Shown: positions 10,628-21,651 of the stretch, piece after piece
How the letters are laid out: every line of letters starts with the position of its first letter
Position numbering within the stretch: the stretch's first letter is position 1
NCBI GenBank assembly: GCA_030762895.1
Contig: CM061070.1
Coordinates: forward strand, 36,545,652-36,609,651
Direction of reading: 5' to 3'
DNA length: 64,000 nt
DNA from: Sophora flavescens
Taxonomy: Eukaryota > Streptophyta > Magnoliopsida > Fabales > Fabaceae
Position numbers and translations under genes: made by a program
Notes under the pieces: generated by a model
What the model saw: only the letters and a program-made list of their open reading frames with translations
Told to the model about the DNA's origin: nothing
Databases searched by the model: none

Positions 10628-12040
10628 TCATCTAGGTTCAGTCTCATATGGTTGTTGAGCAGGTGGATCAGACGCTTGAATATGAGTTTTTGGATCCTTA
10701 TTTTTCAAGCTATCATCAGTTTGATTGCTTTGTCTTCCAAGATCTAATTCTGCAAGATCGTCTTCTAGATCTGATAATTTCCTATCAATTTTTAAACCAT
10801 CATTAAATTCAAAATGAATAGATTCCTCAACAACTTCTATTCTAGAGTTGTAAACTCTAAAACCTTTAGAAGTGTCTGAATATCTGATAGCTTTATCTAC
10901 TTTTGAATCAAACTTTCCAAGTTGATCTCTAGTACTCAAAATAAAGCATTCACATCCAAAAGCACTGAAATAAGAAATGTTGGGTTTTCTACATTTCAAT
11001 TCATAGGGAGTTTTATTCAAGAAAGGTCTTATCAATATTCTGTTCTGTACATAACAAGCAGTGTTTGCTGCCTAAGCCCGTAAGTACTTTGGGAGTTTGC
11101 TTTCATTGAGCATTGTTCGAGCCATCTCTTGTAGAGATCTCTTCTTCCTTTCTACTACTCCATTCTGTTGAGGAGTTCTATGAGCAGGAAAGTTGAGAGA
11201 TACCATTCTCTTCACAGAATGTAATGAAGTGCTCATTTTCAAACTCTCCCCATGGTCACTTCTGATAGTTGAGATACAGAATCCCTGCTCATTCTGAACT
11301 TTCTTACAAAATATAGAGAACATCTTGAATGACTCATCTTTGTGGGTTAAGAAGAGTACCTATGTATATCTAGAATAATCATCGACTAAGACAAAACCAT
11401 ATTTCTTTTCTGCCTTACTAGCAACACTAACGGGTCCAAACAGATACATATGCAACAACTGTAAAGGTCTAGAAGAAGATACCAGATTCTTGGGTTTAAA
11501 GCTAGTTTTAACTTTCTTTCCACATTGGCAAGAATCACATAAGACATCCTTTTTGAAACTTATATCAGGTAGACCTTTCACAAGTCTATACTTCTGAAGC
11601 TTAGTTATCTGTTTCATACTTGTATGTCTTAGCTTCTTATGCCATACCCATATTTCATCTTCTCTTGACATAAAACAAGTCACATTTTGATTAGTCAGTT
11701 CAGTTAAATCAATCTTATAAAGATTTTGTTGCCTGTTTACTGAAAAGAGAACCTTGTCATTAGTGTCTTTGACTATGCATGCATTCTTAGTAAAGGAAAC
11801 ATTATATCCATTATCACATAGTTGACTTATGCTTATCAGATTATGTTTTAATCCTTCAACTAAAAGAACGTTAGAGATAGATGGTAGAGATGATTTCCCA
11901 CCAATTTTACCTATCCCGATGACCTTTCCCCTTTGATTTCCACCAAAGGTAACATGTTCGCCTTCTTTAGGTTGAAGGTCTAGGAACATAGACTTTTCTC
12001 CTGTCATGAGTCGTGAGCAGCCACTGTCCAGGTACCATGA
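10628..12040 (-). pseudogene. Sirevirus protease end, GAG-pre-integrase and integrase
   Basis: Reading on the minus strand, the aspartic protease motif WYLDSGCS lies at about 12040-12010. It is followed by FGGNQRGKVIGIGKIG, LISISQLCD and the pre-integrase zinc module (WHKKLRH, CDSCQCGKK). Then come the integrase core (LLHMYLFGP, IRSDHG, TPQQNGVVERK) and the C-terminal TPYEL and FGCECFIL stretches. Lesions: the usual Asp of HIDLFGP is Tyr; a stop at 11360-11362 falls where SRFTW is usual; two compensating frame changes follow SDHG; another stop lies near 11072. This copy cannot make an active integrase. Confidence 0.88.
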
Positions 12041-12085
12041 TAGGTGTGCTTTTTGTCTTATTAAGGATATCTACAACAATAATAA

Positions 12086-13752
12086 TCAAAGCTTTAGGTA
12101 CTCATATTCTTTTGGGTCCTTTCTTGTTAGTTCTTGAAGTTTGTGACAACTTCTTTCTTGTGTGAATACATTTATACGTGATATGTCCATTTTTCCACAG
12201 TTTTTACAACTACTTTTGTAAGCAATGACCTTTTCATAAAGAGTTTTAGGTCTTTGTACTAAGACTTTGTTAGATACTTTATGATGTGTCTGGTCAATGA
12301 ATCCTATACCAGTTTTATCAAGAGAGGGTCTTTGACTTGCTAACAACTTAGTCAGGTTATCTCTTCCATTGACAAAATGAGCAAGATCAAAGGTGAGCTC
12401 TTCAACCTTCTGTTGAAGTTTGACAACTTCTTCAGATTGTGGCGTCTCAGTTGTGATCTTAGCCTTAAGCTTTTCTGCTTTAATCTTGTTGTTTTCTTGA
12501 GACAGTTTGTCACACTCTTGAGTCTTATGTTCATGCTCTTTTAGGAGTTTCACATATTGCCTCTTAAGTGTTCTAAAAGCCTTAGTTAAACAGTTAGATT
12601 CCTCAATCAATTCATCATATGCATCTTGCAAATCCTTAAAATCAGAAATTACCTCAGAGTCTGAGTCAGCATCTGCCATGAGACATAGATTTTCCTCTTC
12701 GCCTTCTATATCTTCATCAGATGAGATGCCATCAAGATCTTCCTAAGTTGTCATCATCCCTTTCTTTATCTTTTTATAGAACTTTTTGAAGGGTTGCTTT
12801 TGCAACTGAGGACATTCAGATTTGAAGTGTCCTGGCTTTTTACATTCATAGCATATAATAGAACTGTTGTCAGAACTATTGTTCTTTTTGAAGAATTTTT
12901 CTTTATTGATCTTCTTGAAAGGTTTATCCTTTCTGAAATTCTTCTTCTTCCATAACTTCCTCATTTTTCTAGTCAGTAATGACATTTCATCATCATTGTC
13001 TGAGTCTTCTTCAGAGGCGTCTGACTCTTGGTCTGACTCTTCAACCTTTAGAGCTTTTGAAGTTCCTTTCTCTGCCTTGATAGCAATTGTCTTTCCTTTC
13101 TTATTTGAGCTGTCTTCATTCAGCTCCTGCTCATGTACTTGTAAAGTTCCAAGAAGATCACTCATTTGAAGGGTTGTGAGATCTTTGGCTTGAGTTATTG
13201 CTGTAACCAGAGGTCTCCATTGTTTGGGTAGACTTATTAGAATTTTGCCAACTTTCTCAGCATTGGTGTATATTTTTCCCAGTGACTTCAGATTATTTGT
13301 GATAGCATGAAATCTTCCTATCATCTTGCAATGTTTTCTCCTTCTTCCAAAGTAAATAACTCATACTTTCGTACAAGCATGTTTATCTTTGTTTCTTTCA
13401 CTTTTGTTGTTCCTTCATGAGTAACTTCTAGAGTATCCCATATTTCCTTAGCAGATCCACATGCATGGACCTTTTCAATTTCTTCCTGACTGAGAGCACA
13501 CATCAAGGAATACCTTGCTTTATGATTTAGCTCCCATTTAGTCTTTTCTACAGCAGTCCATTGAGTTTTGGGTTTGTCAGTGTCATCATCATTCTTTGGA
13601 ATGTAGGGACCATCAATAATAATATCCAATAAATCAGAGTTTGTTGACATGATGAACCATTGAAATCTTTCTTTCCAATAGATGTAGTTTTCACCATCAA
13701 AGTAGGGAGGTCTAGCCTTCTCTAGCGTTGCTTCTGCTTGTGCTAGCTTCAA
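12086..13752 (-). pseudogene. Sirevirus gag with zinc knuckle and coiled-coil linker
   Basis: Gag in three frames on the minus strand. 13752-13321 is the N-terminal UBN2-like capsid part (RPPYFDGENYIYWKERF, KEIWDTLEVTHEGT). A frame change by one base near 13322 leads to 13324-12743 with MIGRFHAITN, SLPKQWRP, an acidic/basic linker, and a CCHC zinc knuckle (CYECKKPGHFKSEC). After a stop, 12679-12086 carries an acidic start and a long heptad-rich coiled coil. A degenerate second Cys cluster (CKNCGK) follows. The arrangement parallels gag of the element at 33844. Its role in a live element would be particle assembly and RNA packaging. Confidence 0.87.
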
Positions 13753-13819
13753 CTATCATAATGTCTGTTCAACATGATCTTTCCTCAGCACTATTAAGTG
13801 CTCAACCTAGAGGTTAAGA

Positions 13820-13831
13820 TCTGATACCAAC
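13820..13831 (-). other. Primer binding site (tRNA-Met type) of Sirevirus
   Basis: Immediately inside the right LTR the minus strand reads TTGGTATCAGATC. This resembles the initiator tRNA-Met complement TGGTATCAGAGC used by many plant Copia elements. Confidence 0.8.
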
Positions 13832-15082
13832 TGAAATGAATAGATATAAAACACTAGAAGGAGGGTTGAATTGTGTTTTAAATACTTTTTGAAAAACGCT
13901 ACAGTTTGACCTATATGATACAAAGATGCGTCTGATAATAAAAAGGAGATTCAATTTCCAACCCAGTTAGCACAGTTAAAGTAAATCAAACTAAAAAGAT
14001 TAAGCTAAGAAAAGGAGACACATATTTATATTAGTTCACCACAAACCTTGGGCTACAACCAGTCCTTGGTTTCACCAAATATTTGCACTATAACTTATTA
14101 GGTTACATAAGGTATTATTTACACACCTAACCTCCGCAGGCTCAACTAACAAGTATTGTTTACAAACCTAGCCTCTCCGGGCTCAAACAAGTATTCTTTC
14201 AGCAAGCTTCTCCAGGCTCTACAAACAGTTAGAGTTTGACTGAAGCAGCAGCTTCACAAATTATAACTTTGCAGATCTACCGAGTAACACTCACTGATTA
14301 ATTAAGTATTTAAGGTAGGTGAGATCGCAATAAAGACTTCTCAATAAATACAAATGATTTGAGCATAGAAGTTTTCTATGAAGAACTTAAGAGTGCTTTG
14401 AATGCTTGAGAGTATTGAATGCGTGAGTTAATGTACTCAGGTGTGTGCTTCAATGGTCTTCAAAGCCTTCTATTTATACTCAAGAGAGATAAGTCCGTTG
14501 AGGAGAGTTCTTCAGCTGAGCATTCTTTTGTTCTTCATCCATAAATGCCAAAGAGTCGTTTTGGTCTTGCATTTAATGTTTATGATTGTTGGTGAGCTTC
14601 AAGACATATTGAACATATAGGTTGGAATAGCTTTATCAGAATGCAGCTTGATTCAGAGTTGTGTTTGTTTCTTTTTAGACTTGGGCAGCGCAACTTTCCT
14701 TATTTGTGCTAAGCGGGTCTGTGGTCAAGTAAAGTTTACTTTGCCTTTTGCAACAATAAGATTCTTCAGGCACGGAATGGTGCTTTGAGCTTTCTAATAT
14801 TGAATTTCTTTATTCAAAATAATCAGGGAATATTCTTTGTGTTTGAATATTGTTGAAGTGAGGGACTTTCAGTCGCTTGATCAGAATTTGTTAGAGACCG
14901 GGCCATTATTCAGACATCATACCACAAACGCATCCTTAAGACTTTGTTTCTTTGTCATGAGACTCTTGTATACTGATCTGCACACTTAATATACATATTA
15001 GTAGATTTCACAAGGTTCACTCAAAATCATTATTTGTTTGGATTCATCAAAATCAGAGATGTCTAAAGATGTAGTCTTAGCA
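13832..15082 (-). repeat. Sirevirus 5' LTR (right LTR)
   Basis: 1251 bp, TG...CA ends on the minus strand (TGCTAAGACTAC at 15082 to TTCA at 13832). It pairs with 4722-5932. It holds the element's promoter (TATAAATAG, minus strand, 14470-14478). Confidence 0.88.
14470..14478 (-). promoter_or_regulatory. TATA box of the Sirevirus 5' LTR
   Basis: Minus-strand TATAAATAG, conserved at the same place in the other LTR (5319-5327). It is the likely core promoter element for the retroelement transcript. Confidence 0.6.
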
Positions 15083-15465
15083 ACCTTTATTGAGTTTAAT
15101 AGTCACCCCACGCTTTTAAAGTGTTGAAGGCTCAGGTATTGATCAGTCTGGACCTCATAATGCTTAGGAGCTGTTTTGGGAGCCATGCATGCCATGTGGA
15201 GACTTTTCTGTCTTGTTATTTTGTGGGTTTGCACCTGGTTTGTTAAGGGTGAAAAGTTTTTGTCAATAAGAATTCAGGACTATGTAAACCTTTTGTCTAG
15301 TTTGTTTGACTCTTGATGAACCTATTTAGTAATATGGTGTATTAAAGAGTATAACTCTCTTGACTATGAATGACAACAAATTTGTGTATGCTTGTGAGGC
15401 TTCGAAAAGGAAGGTTAAGGTTTTCTCTTTCAGCTGGTCATGGCTATGAAATTCGGGTCCTGACA
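15083..15465 (+). repeat. Gypsy 3' LTR, right part
   Basis: Continuation of the LTR begun at 3152, ending GGGTCCTGACA at 15465 (TG...CA termini). The split is explained by the Sirevirus insertion at 4722-15082. The stretch 15466-15806 that follows is gene-free and shows no recognisable element. Confidence 0.7.
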
Positions 15466-15806
15466 TTGAGACATCCTAATACCCAACCAACATTACCATC
15501 AAACCTCTAGCAACCTGTGAAGATAACAAGATTCATCCAATGTGACTTCTAATGTAGTAATATATTAATTCAGCATGCACTATTTGCATTATCTCTATCT
15601 ACCATCTTGTCACATATTAAAAAAAATCAATATAGTGTTGCATATATGCTCAATTGTCAACCAACATTATTTATTTTACTTTATCTTAAAGAAAAAATAA
15701 TGGATTAAGTAATCCTTTTAATGACAACTTCCTATTTTTCGAACAACCAAAAGTAGGGTGTTTTTTAGCTTGAGTTACAAAATACTCTTTGACTTGTAAC
15801 AACAGT

Positions 15807-16602
15807 TGATGTGATTCAAGGATGCACAACCATAATGGGCCAATGACAAGGGCAAACCAACTTTGAAACAAATCACAATCAAACCTTCTTCATCATTTTG
15901 GCTATATCTTGAATTCTGGATGTCTGGTTGAAGTGATCTTGGATGCGTTGGAAAGCTAAGAAAATTTTCTACAAATATTACTGCTTGACACAAGACCAGA
16001 TTCGGCATCTATCATGCCTAAAATAGGACTACAAGTTTAGCACGAAATTCTGAACAGATTTTGACTTAGTTAGGCTTGTAATTGGGCTTAAGAGTGTTCC
16101 AAGTCCATTAGGACTAAGAGAGGTGCATGATATTATGCTAAAACCTATATAAAGACCTCATGTACTCAAAATTCATTAAATCAATTCATTTGTGTAGTTT
16201 CTTATACTTGAGATCTAAGAGAGTTGAGAGAGTTTCCCCTCTAAGAGGTTATAGAGTTGAACCGATGATTCTTATCTTAAGTTTCCATACTCTAGTGGTG
16301 AATCCTTCTTTGGCTTATCAATTCAATCTTGATTGATCAAGTTGATTGTGGGACCTTCTTCCCCTCTTCTATCTTCTCCATTTTCTATATCATTTGCTTA
16401 TTTCAATTCATAGATCTAGATTTACTTTCATTGTTCTTGTTATTTTCAATTCATATACAATTGTGTTCTTCTACTCCTTTTTGTTTCTCTTGATTCTCAC
16501 TTGAGGATCAAGATCTATATTCAATTGATCTTAGTTGTGTTGGATCTTCAATTATCAAAAAAAGATCCTCAAATCTTAGTGATCTATGACAAGATCACAT
16601 CA
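15807..16602 (+). repeat. Copia-type 5' LTR (unpaired)
   Basis: The putative LTR begins TGATGTGATT and ends GATCACATCA, imperfect inverted ends of 10 bp. It contains a good core promoter (TATATAAAG at 16146-16154). It is followed two bases later by a PBS-like TGGTATCTAGAGC at 16605-16617. No partner LTR is visible, so the element is truncated. The left edge is inferred from the inverted ends only. Confidence 0.55.
16146..16154 (+). promoter_or_regulatory. TATA box in the unpaired Copia LTR
   Basis: TATATAAAG, about 450 bp upstream of the LTR end. Confidence 0.5.
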
Positions 16603-16604
16603 TG

Positions 16605-16617
16605 TGGTATCTAGAGC
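16605..16617 (+). other. Primer binding site, tRNA-Met type
   Basis: TGGTATCTAGAGC resembles the TGGTATCAGAGC complement of initiator tRNA-Met with an inserted T, directly after the LTR. The downstream 16618-17826 is AT-rich leader-like sequence with no gag frame. At about 17430-17540 and 17610-17690 it contains two diverged copies of a segment containing GAGGAATCAATA. Confidence 0.5.
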
Positions 16618-17826
16618 TAGTTCCTTGATCTTGAATTATTGAAATTTTTTGATCAAAAATCAAATTTATGATCAAAAGTGATTTGGCGTCAAATTGATCT
16701 TCAAAAGCATATGAAGTTTGCACCACTTTCTTGTTGAATTTGGATGATGAAATTCAAATTGAATCTAAATGATGATCATAGATCTAGAATTTGAATTGTT
16801 TGAAAGTTGATCTTGTTTGAATTTTGGTGGAAAAAAATTTTCCCTCCAAATTTTCAATTCAACTTAGGCGCCTAAATTTTTCATGTGATCATAGATTACT
16901 TGTGAATTTTGGTTGCATCTTGAGATTCAATCATATATCTACATTCCTTACATTGTGACTTTGATCAAATTCAAATTTCAAATTCAATTCACAAAGTAAG
17001 AGTAATTCAAGATTTTAATTAAAAGTGTTTTGATGATCTCATCTTGTTAGAACCTAATAGATCTTGATGAAATTCAAATAGTGGATTTGATGTGTTTATC
17101 AACCACTTAAGTGAAAGATCTAGGTGTCTAATATCTTGATTTGTGTTTCTTTTACTTGGAAATTCAATTACACTACTTCAACTGTTCATTATTTCCAAGT
17201 ATTACACCAATATTCATCAATTTGTTCATAATTGAATATTGATCTTGTAATTTCGAAATTTCTTGTAATTGTTGTAATTTTCAAAAGTCGAGTGGCTGAA
17301 ATTTTTTTAAAAAAACTGAAAAAAGAAAAATAGGCCAAATTCGTAAATATTCAAAAATTTTGGGGCAAAAGTGTAAATTCTGAAAAATTCTACCAAAGGT
17401 TAAAAAAAAAAAGAATCTCTTTAGTTATAAATTTTTTTGAGAGATCAAGTTATAGAAACTTAAACGTCTCTTAAACAACTGAGGAATCAATAGGGGTACA
17501 CTAAATTGATTTTCTTTTTATCAAAAAATTCTATTTTATTTTTAAGAAGGGGGATATTAATTTATTTTCTAGTTGTTGGTTTAATAGAAGTCTTATATCT
17601 ATAAGAAGTTGAGAGGCCAAGCTGTAAAAACTTAAACATCTCTCAAATGAGGAATCAATAAGCATATACTAAATTGATTTCCCCTTTTTTTTATCCTTAA
17701 AAAAATATTTATTTTATTTCATGAGAAACAAATCAACTTGCGAAAAGGACTTTAATTTTTATTTTTATCTTTATTATTCTTCCAAAAAGGAAAAGTGATT
17801 GTTATTATTTATGTAGAAAGAAAAAT

Positions 17827-18054
17827 TTGAATTTTGGAGCTAACAAATCGTTACGATTCAAGAATCTCCTTTCAAATATCTGGGTAGTCAAAATTACCCA
17901 CATTTATAGGGAAGCAATCAGAGGAGCATATTTTCTTGCTAATTTGGGTCTTAGTCATAATTTAGAAATTTATGAGCAACCTCCTGCTGGTTTGTCTCAA
18001 ATTTTGATTTTTGATGTATTGGGGGTTCCTTCCCTTAGAATAGTTTCTGTGTAA
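17827..18054 (+). pseudogene. RNase H-like domain relic (LINE-type or related host RVT_3 domain)
   Basis: A 75-codon frame reads VVKITHIYREAIRGAYFLANLG, then LEIYEQPPAGLSQILIFDVLG. This matches the C-terminal end of the plant RNase H-like (RVT_3) domain found after LINE reverse transcriptases, where the usual form is HVYREGNRxADxLA. Here the expected Asp of the ADxLA motif is replaced (GAYFLA). Only the last part of the domain is present, with no RT upstream. A relic, probably of a LINE. The following 18055-18754 is AT-rich with no recognisable feature. Confidence 0.65.
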
Positions 18055-18754
18055 TTTTCTTTTGGGATTTTAAGCCCCTTTAATACCAAAAATAAAAAAT
18101 AACAAATTGGTCTTTCATTTTTCTTTGAGTGAAACTAAACGTAATGTTAGACATCACTTAAAAAAGGGGTACGAGATAAGACTATGAATTTGATGATTAA
18201 AATATAAAAAAATACATAACCAAACAATTTTTATATGGTATTTACAGAGATAAGATGAGATAAAAAGGATAGGGTTTTTTTTCCTTCACTTTTATTATTT
18301 TGCCAACGTCCACAAAGCCTAAATGATTAAAATCTGACAAAAGCCAAAAGTCCTTCACGTTGTGTAGAACATTAATGTTAACGCTAGTAGATAAAAAAAT
18401 AATGGAAATTAAAGAAAAATTGAATAACAAAATACTAACCACATTAAACACATTGCAACCTACCCACTTCCCATTGACTATATATGATAAAATTCCATGG
18501 CTAATAAATTTACCTGTGCACTTTTCACTGGACCGAATTTATTAATATAAATGTAGTGTTATTTGTACAAACAAATATGAACACCAACACCATATTTTTA
18601 TACATGATCACATATTTATATACATTTTTCTCTCACCTCACATGAATTTGTTATGTAAAAGTTGTGGTATGTACGGTGTCTAGATCATGGTGTCTACTTT
18701 TGGTGTTGAAATAATATCACTGATTATTAACTCAAATTGCTGAAGCTATTCTAT

Positions 18755-18759
18755 GTGCT
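18755..18759. other. Target-site duplication, left copy (GTGCT)
   Basis: GTGCT directly precedes the first LTR and recurs at 29059-29063 after the third LTR. It brackets the whole array as one insertion. Confidence 0.85.
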
Positions 18760-20175
18760 TGATAGTGTGATTTTACATCATGTTTTCTGTACACTTTTGC
18801 ATGCATTTTTCATATAGATTAGGCATTCTTTATTTGATTTTAGTTAGATTTTCCCTAGGAACGGGTGAAGCGGTTTCTTGGTGTTGTTTTGCAGGAATTA
18901 ATGTAAAAATGCTCAGAATTTAGCCTTGATGGAGCTTGGATGAAAAAGAGCCTGAAAAGAGAAGAAATTGAGCCAAGCATAATTCTGGTGATTCGCCCCG
19001 CGAGACTGGATTCGCCTCGCGACCCTGAGAGCTGACTGTTCCAGCAGAATGTCATCTTTCTGGTTCGCCCCGCGAACCATGTCTCGCCTCGCGAGTCTGG
19101 AAACCAGAAGCCATCACGCCCAGGCCCTGATGCTCCTCACGGGCATATTGAAGAATCATTTTACTGTCTCGCGACGCGAAGCCACTCTCGCCTCGCGAGA
19201 GCCGTTTCTCAGCAACAACATATTTTAATATTCGCCTCGCGAGAAGACATTCGCCTCGCGAGCGACCGCAGAACTGATTGGTATAAGTTGCTGTTTTAGG
19301 GCAGAATTGAAGTTTTTTTGGGGGAGCTCTTGGAGGAGGCACTTGGAGCTGCGGCTAGATTAGGGTTTCAACCCTAGTAGGGGATGTTTTCCTTGCTCTG
19401 GGAATGGAAGAAGATTGGAGGATTCTTCTATGGAGTTTGCTTCATCCCTTCTCTCCTTTTTCTTTTGTATTCTCATTTATTATGAGTAGTTAAATCCCCT
19501 ATTGTTGGGGTTAGATGTAGCTTTTCTGAACTTGTTTGTATTTGATTTGGTGTTTTAATGCAAGTTTCTAATTCTTTATGAGTATGTGATTCTGTGCTTA
19601 ATGCTTTCCTTGGCTTAGCTACCCATAGGAATGATATGTTGCTTTGATAGACAATTGACAGATCGATGTTAAGGCATGCTCATGAATCATATGCCAAGTA
19701 GGTCAAGAATCTAGACATAGGTGTTGGCTGCTTGCAATCTTATAAGTCTTGACTTAATGCAAAATCTCAGGTTATTCCACCTAAGACATTAGGGCTTAAT
19801 TTGGGGTTTTAGGCTCAATGCACCTAAGACATTAGGCTTGAGTATTTTAGAAAAGGCTTGATTGTCATTATTGAACTAGAACTTGTGTTAGACGCCATTT
19901 CATTGCAATTAAGGGAGGATTAGTGTAGTCTAACCCTGACAATCTCAACCGCATTTCTTTTGCCTTCCAAGTGTTCGATAAAATTCCCAAAAGACCAAAA
20001 AATATTTTATTTCCTTATTTTATGATCTTTTCATACCATAGTTTAGTCTAGATAGTTGTTGAGTTTGTGAATTGGTAATTGGCAACCGATCCCTGTGGAT
20101 ACGATAACCGGTCTTACCACCGTATTACTTGTTTGCGACGAGGTGCACTTGCTTTTATTCTAAAAATACGCATCA
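18760..20175 (+). repeat. LTR1 (5' LTR) of tandem array
   Basis: 1416 bp, TGAT...ATCA ends. It differs from LTR2 and LTR3 in its left half by several substitutions and by one extra 19-bp GC-rich unit near 19240. The right half is almost identical in all three copies. Confidence 0.93.
18990..19265. repeat. CpG-rich repeat cluster in LTR1 (TTCGCCTCGCGAG type)
   Basis: Eight near-copies of TTCGCCTCGCGAG or TCGCCCCGCGAA occur in about 275 bp, each centred on a CGCGAG half of the palindrome CTCGCGAG. The surrounding LTR is AT-rich. The same cluster is in LTR2 (from about 23455) and LTR3 (from about 27896), with one unit fewer. Confidence 0.9.
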
Positions 20176-20181
20176 AGTTTT

Positions 20182-20198
20182 TGGCGCCGTTGCCGGGG
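20182..20198 (+). other. Primer binding site, tRNA-Asp, first internal region
   Basis: TGGCGCCGTTGCCGGGG is complementary to the 3' end of plant tRNA-Asp including CCA. It lies six bases inside LTR1. tRNA-Asp priming is usual for Athila-type gypsy elements. Confidence 0.9.
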
Positions 20199-20382
20199 AT
20201 TGGCTTTGCCAATATCAATAGTAACAAATGAGATAACTAATTTAGACATTTATTTATTTATTTTATTTTTCTGTATATATTTTTGATATCCTTCCTAGTT
20301 AGTTTTGTATATATTTTTGGATTTGTGTTCCTTTGATCTTGGGCTTATTTGTCTGTGAGGTGGGAATTGATTTGACAGGATC

Positions 20383-21651
20383 ATGGACTACAATTATTAT
20401 CAGCCATCTGATGCAGAAATGGAAATATCTGAGCTGCAGCTGCGGGAAGATATGCTGCAATTAGCCATAAACATCCAACAAGTGAGTAATGAGTTGTTAA
20501 GGGCAACTGTCTCTCCTCCACCAGTGGTAGGCTATTCTGAATGGGGAAATCAATTTCCCAACACTTCCACTCCATGGTGGGGGAATCCTCCAAACAATAC
20601 TTGGATTGATCAAGAGGAACATTGGGAATCTTCCACATCTTCATATCAACCACAACCATCTAAATGGTATGATGAGCCATCCCCATTGGAAGTTGCTTGG
20701 GAGAACTTCAAATCCGCATTCCCAGTCGAGGTTGAGCAACCTATCCCGGATAGTCGGTCTCAATTAGATGGTATTTTGGAGAACTTCATGGTAACAACAA
20801 TGGAAGAATTAAAAAACCAAGAAGACACCATTCGAAGTTTCGGGGTACGTATTGAGGAAATCTCTAACCAACTATCCGGAATGTCAAAAGGGAACTTGAT
20901 GGATGATGATGAAGATGATGCAATAATGGATGATGAGGAAGATGAAGAAGTGGGAGCAATCAACTTAAGAAGTGAAGCTGTTTGTAAGAATATAGTTGCA
21001 CCACCTCCCATTGAACCCTTGACTCAAGAGACTGAGAAGAAGAGGCATTTGGAGGACATCTATTTCACCATGCTTGAGGATGATGAGGAACTTTTGGAAC
21101 TAAATGATTCTATTGGCTCTTATGCATGTGTTGATTGTGATGGGAGAAACACTTGTGTGGTTTGTGCTGAGATTTCTGCATATTTGAAAGGTGATGAATT
21201 TGGTAATGCTGAGAGTGAAGATTGCACAGAAGCCAAAGCACCACCAGTGATCCTCTCCACTTGTTTGCCACCTCACATTTTGAAGCAATCAACAATGGAG
21301 TTCATGCCTCTTCCTGAGAAACCGGATGTTGCATCTTTAAATATAAAGGCACCATGGCTAGTCCAAGAGGTTGAACCCCATTTTTATTGGGAAGATTTTG
21401 TTGATGAAGGGGTCATCTTTGACCCAAGAGGGAGTGAGAAGTCCTTCCCACTTGAAGAAGTCACCATGATTTTCAAGCACTCACTCCCATATTTATGCTG
21501 CAAACCGTGGGATCCAGGTGAAGGATCTCACATGGTTAGCATCCCTTGGTCCTTATACCACAGGTTATGGGATCCAGGTGGATGTTTCTTAATGAGTCAA
21601 GCCAGTGACGTTAAAGAAGCGCTTACTGGGAGGCAACCCAGGTTTTCTTAA
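20383..21651 (+). CDS. 422-aa protein of non-autonomous Athila/Tat-like element, copy 1
   Basis: A single open frame begins at the first ATG after the PBS (GGATCATGGAC). N-terminal residues 1-130 are Trp/Pro/Ser-rich. Residues about 130-170 form a helical segment (MEELKNQEDTIRSFGVRIEE). An acidic run follows at about 174-189, then INLRS at 193-197. That order recalls the C-terminal end of Athila gag, where a coiled coil precedes an AITLRSG motif; this is my inference. Residues 249-261 hold CxxC-x5-CxxC (CVDCDGRNTCVVC), a possible zinc site. Two WDPGG/E-type repeats follow near 374 and 394. The end (DVKEALTGRQPRFS) resembles the pol tail of these elements. No catalytic motif is present. A translated function is unproven, but the frame stays open in both copies. 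Confidence 0.75.
   Translation: MDYNYYQPSDAEMEISELQLREDMLQLAINIQQVSNELLRATVSPPPVVGYSEWGNQFPNTSTPWWGNPPNNTWIDQEEHWESSTSSYQPQPSKWYDEPSPLEVAWENFKSAFPVEVEQPIPDSRSQLDGILENFMVTTMEELKNQEDTIRSFGVRIEEISNQLSGMSKGNLMDDDEDDAIMDDEEDEEVGAINLRSEAVCKNIVAPPPIEPLTQETEKKRHLEDIYFTMLEDDEELLELNDSIGSYACVDCDGRNTCVVCAEISAYLKGDEFGNAESEDCTEAKAPPVILSTCLPPHILKQSTMEFMPLPEKPDVASLNIKAPWLVQEVEPHFYWEDFVDEGVIFDPRGSEKSFPLEEVTMIFKHSLPYLCCKPWDPGEGSHMVSIPWSLYHRLWDPGGCFLMSQASDVKEALTGRQPRFS

Larger units (their letters stand above)
4722..15082 (-). mobile_element. Near-complete Sirevirus-type Copia retrotransposon, minus strand
   Basis: A 10.4-kb element with two similar LTRs (4722-5932 and 13832-15082). Read on the minus strand, a tRNA-Met-type PBS follows the right LTR and a polypurine tract precedes the left LTR. 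The coding order on the minus strand is gag, protease, integrase, RT, RNase H, then an extra envelope-like region, as in SIRE-type Sireviruses. Every reading frame is interrupted, so this copy is not autonomous. It sits inside the gypsy LTR that resumes at 15083. The target duplication is unclear: ATCTT on the left and ACCTT on the right match at 4 of 5 positions only if the left LTR has lost its first T. Confidence 0.92.

Noticed and set aside
20381..20659. Minus-strand 92-codon frame, repeated at 24824-25102
   Set aside because: Exact antisense of the 422-codon ORF start; conserved only because the plus strand is.
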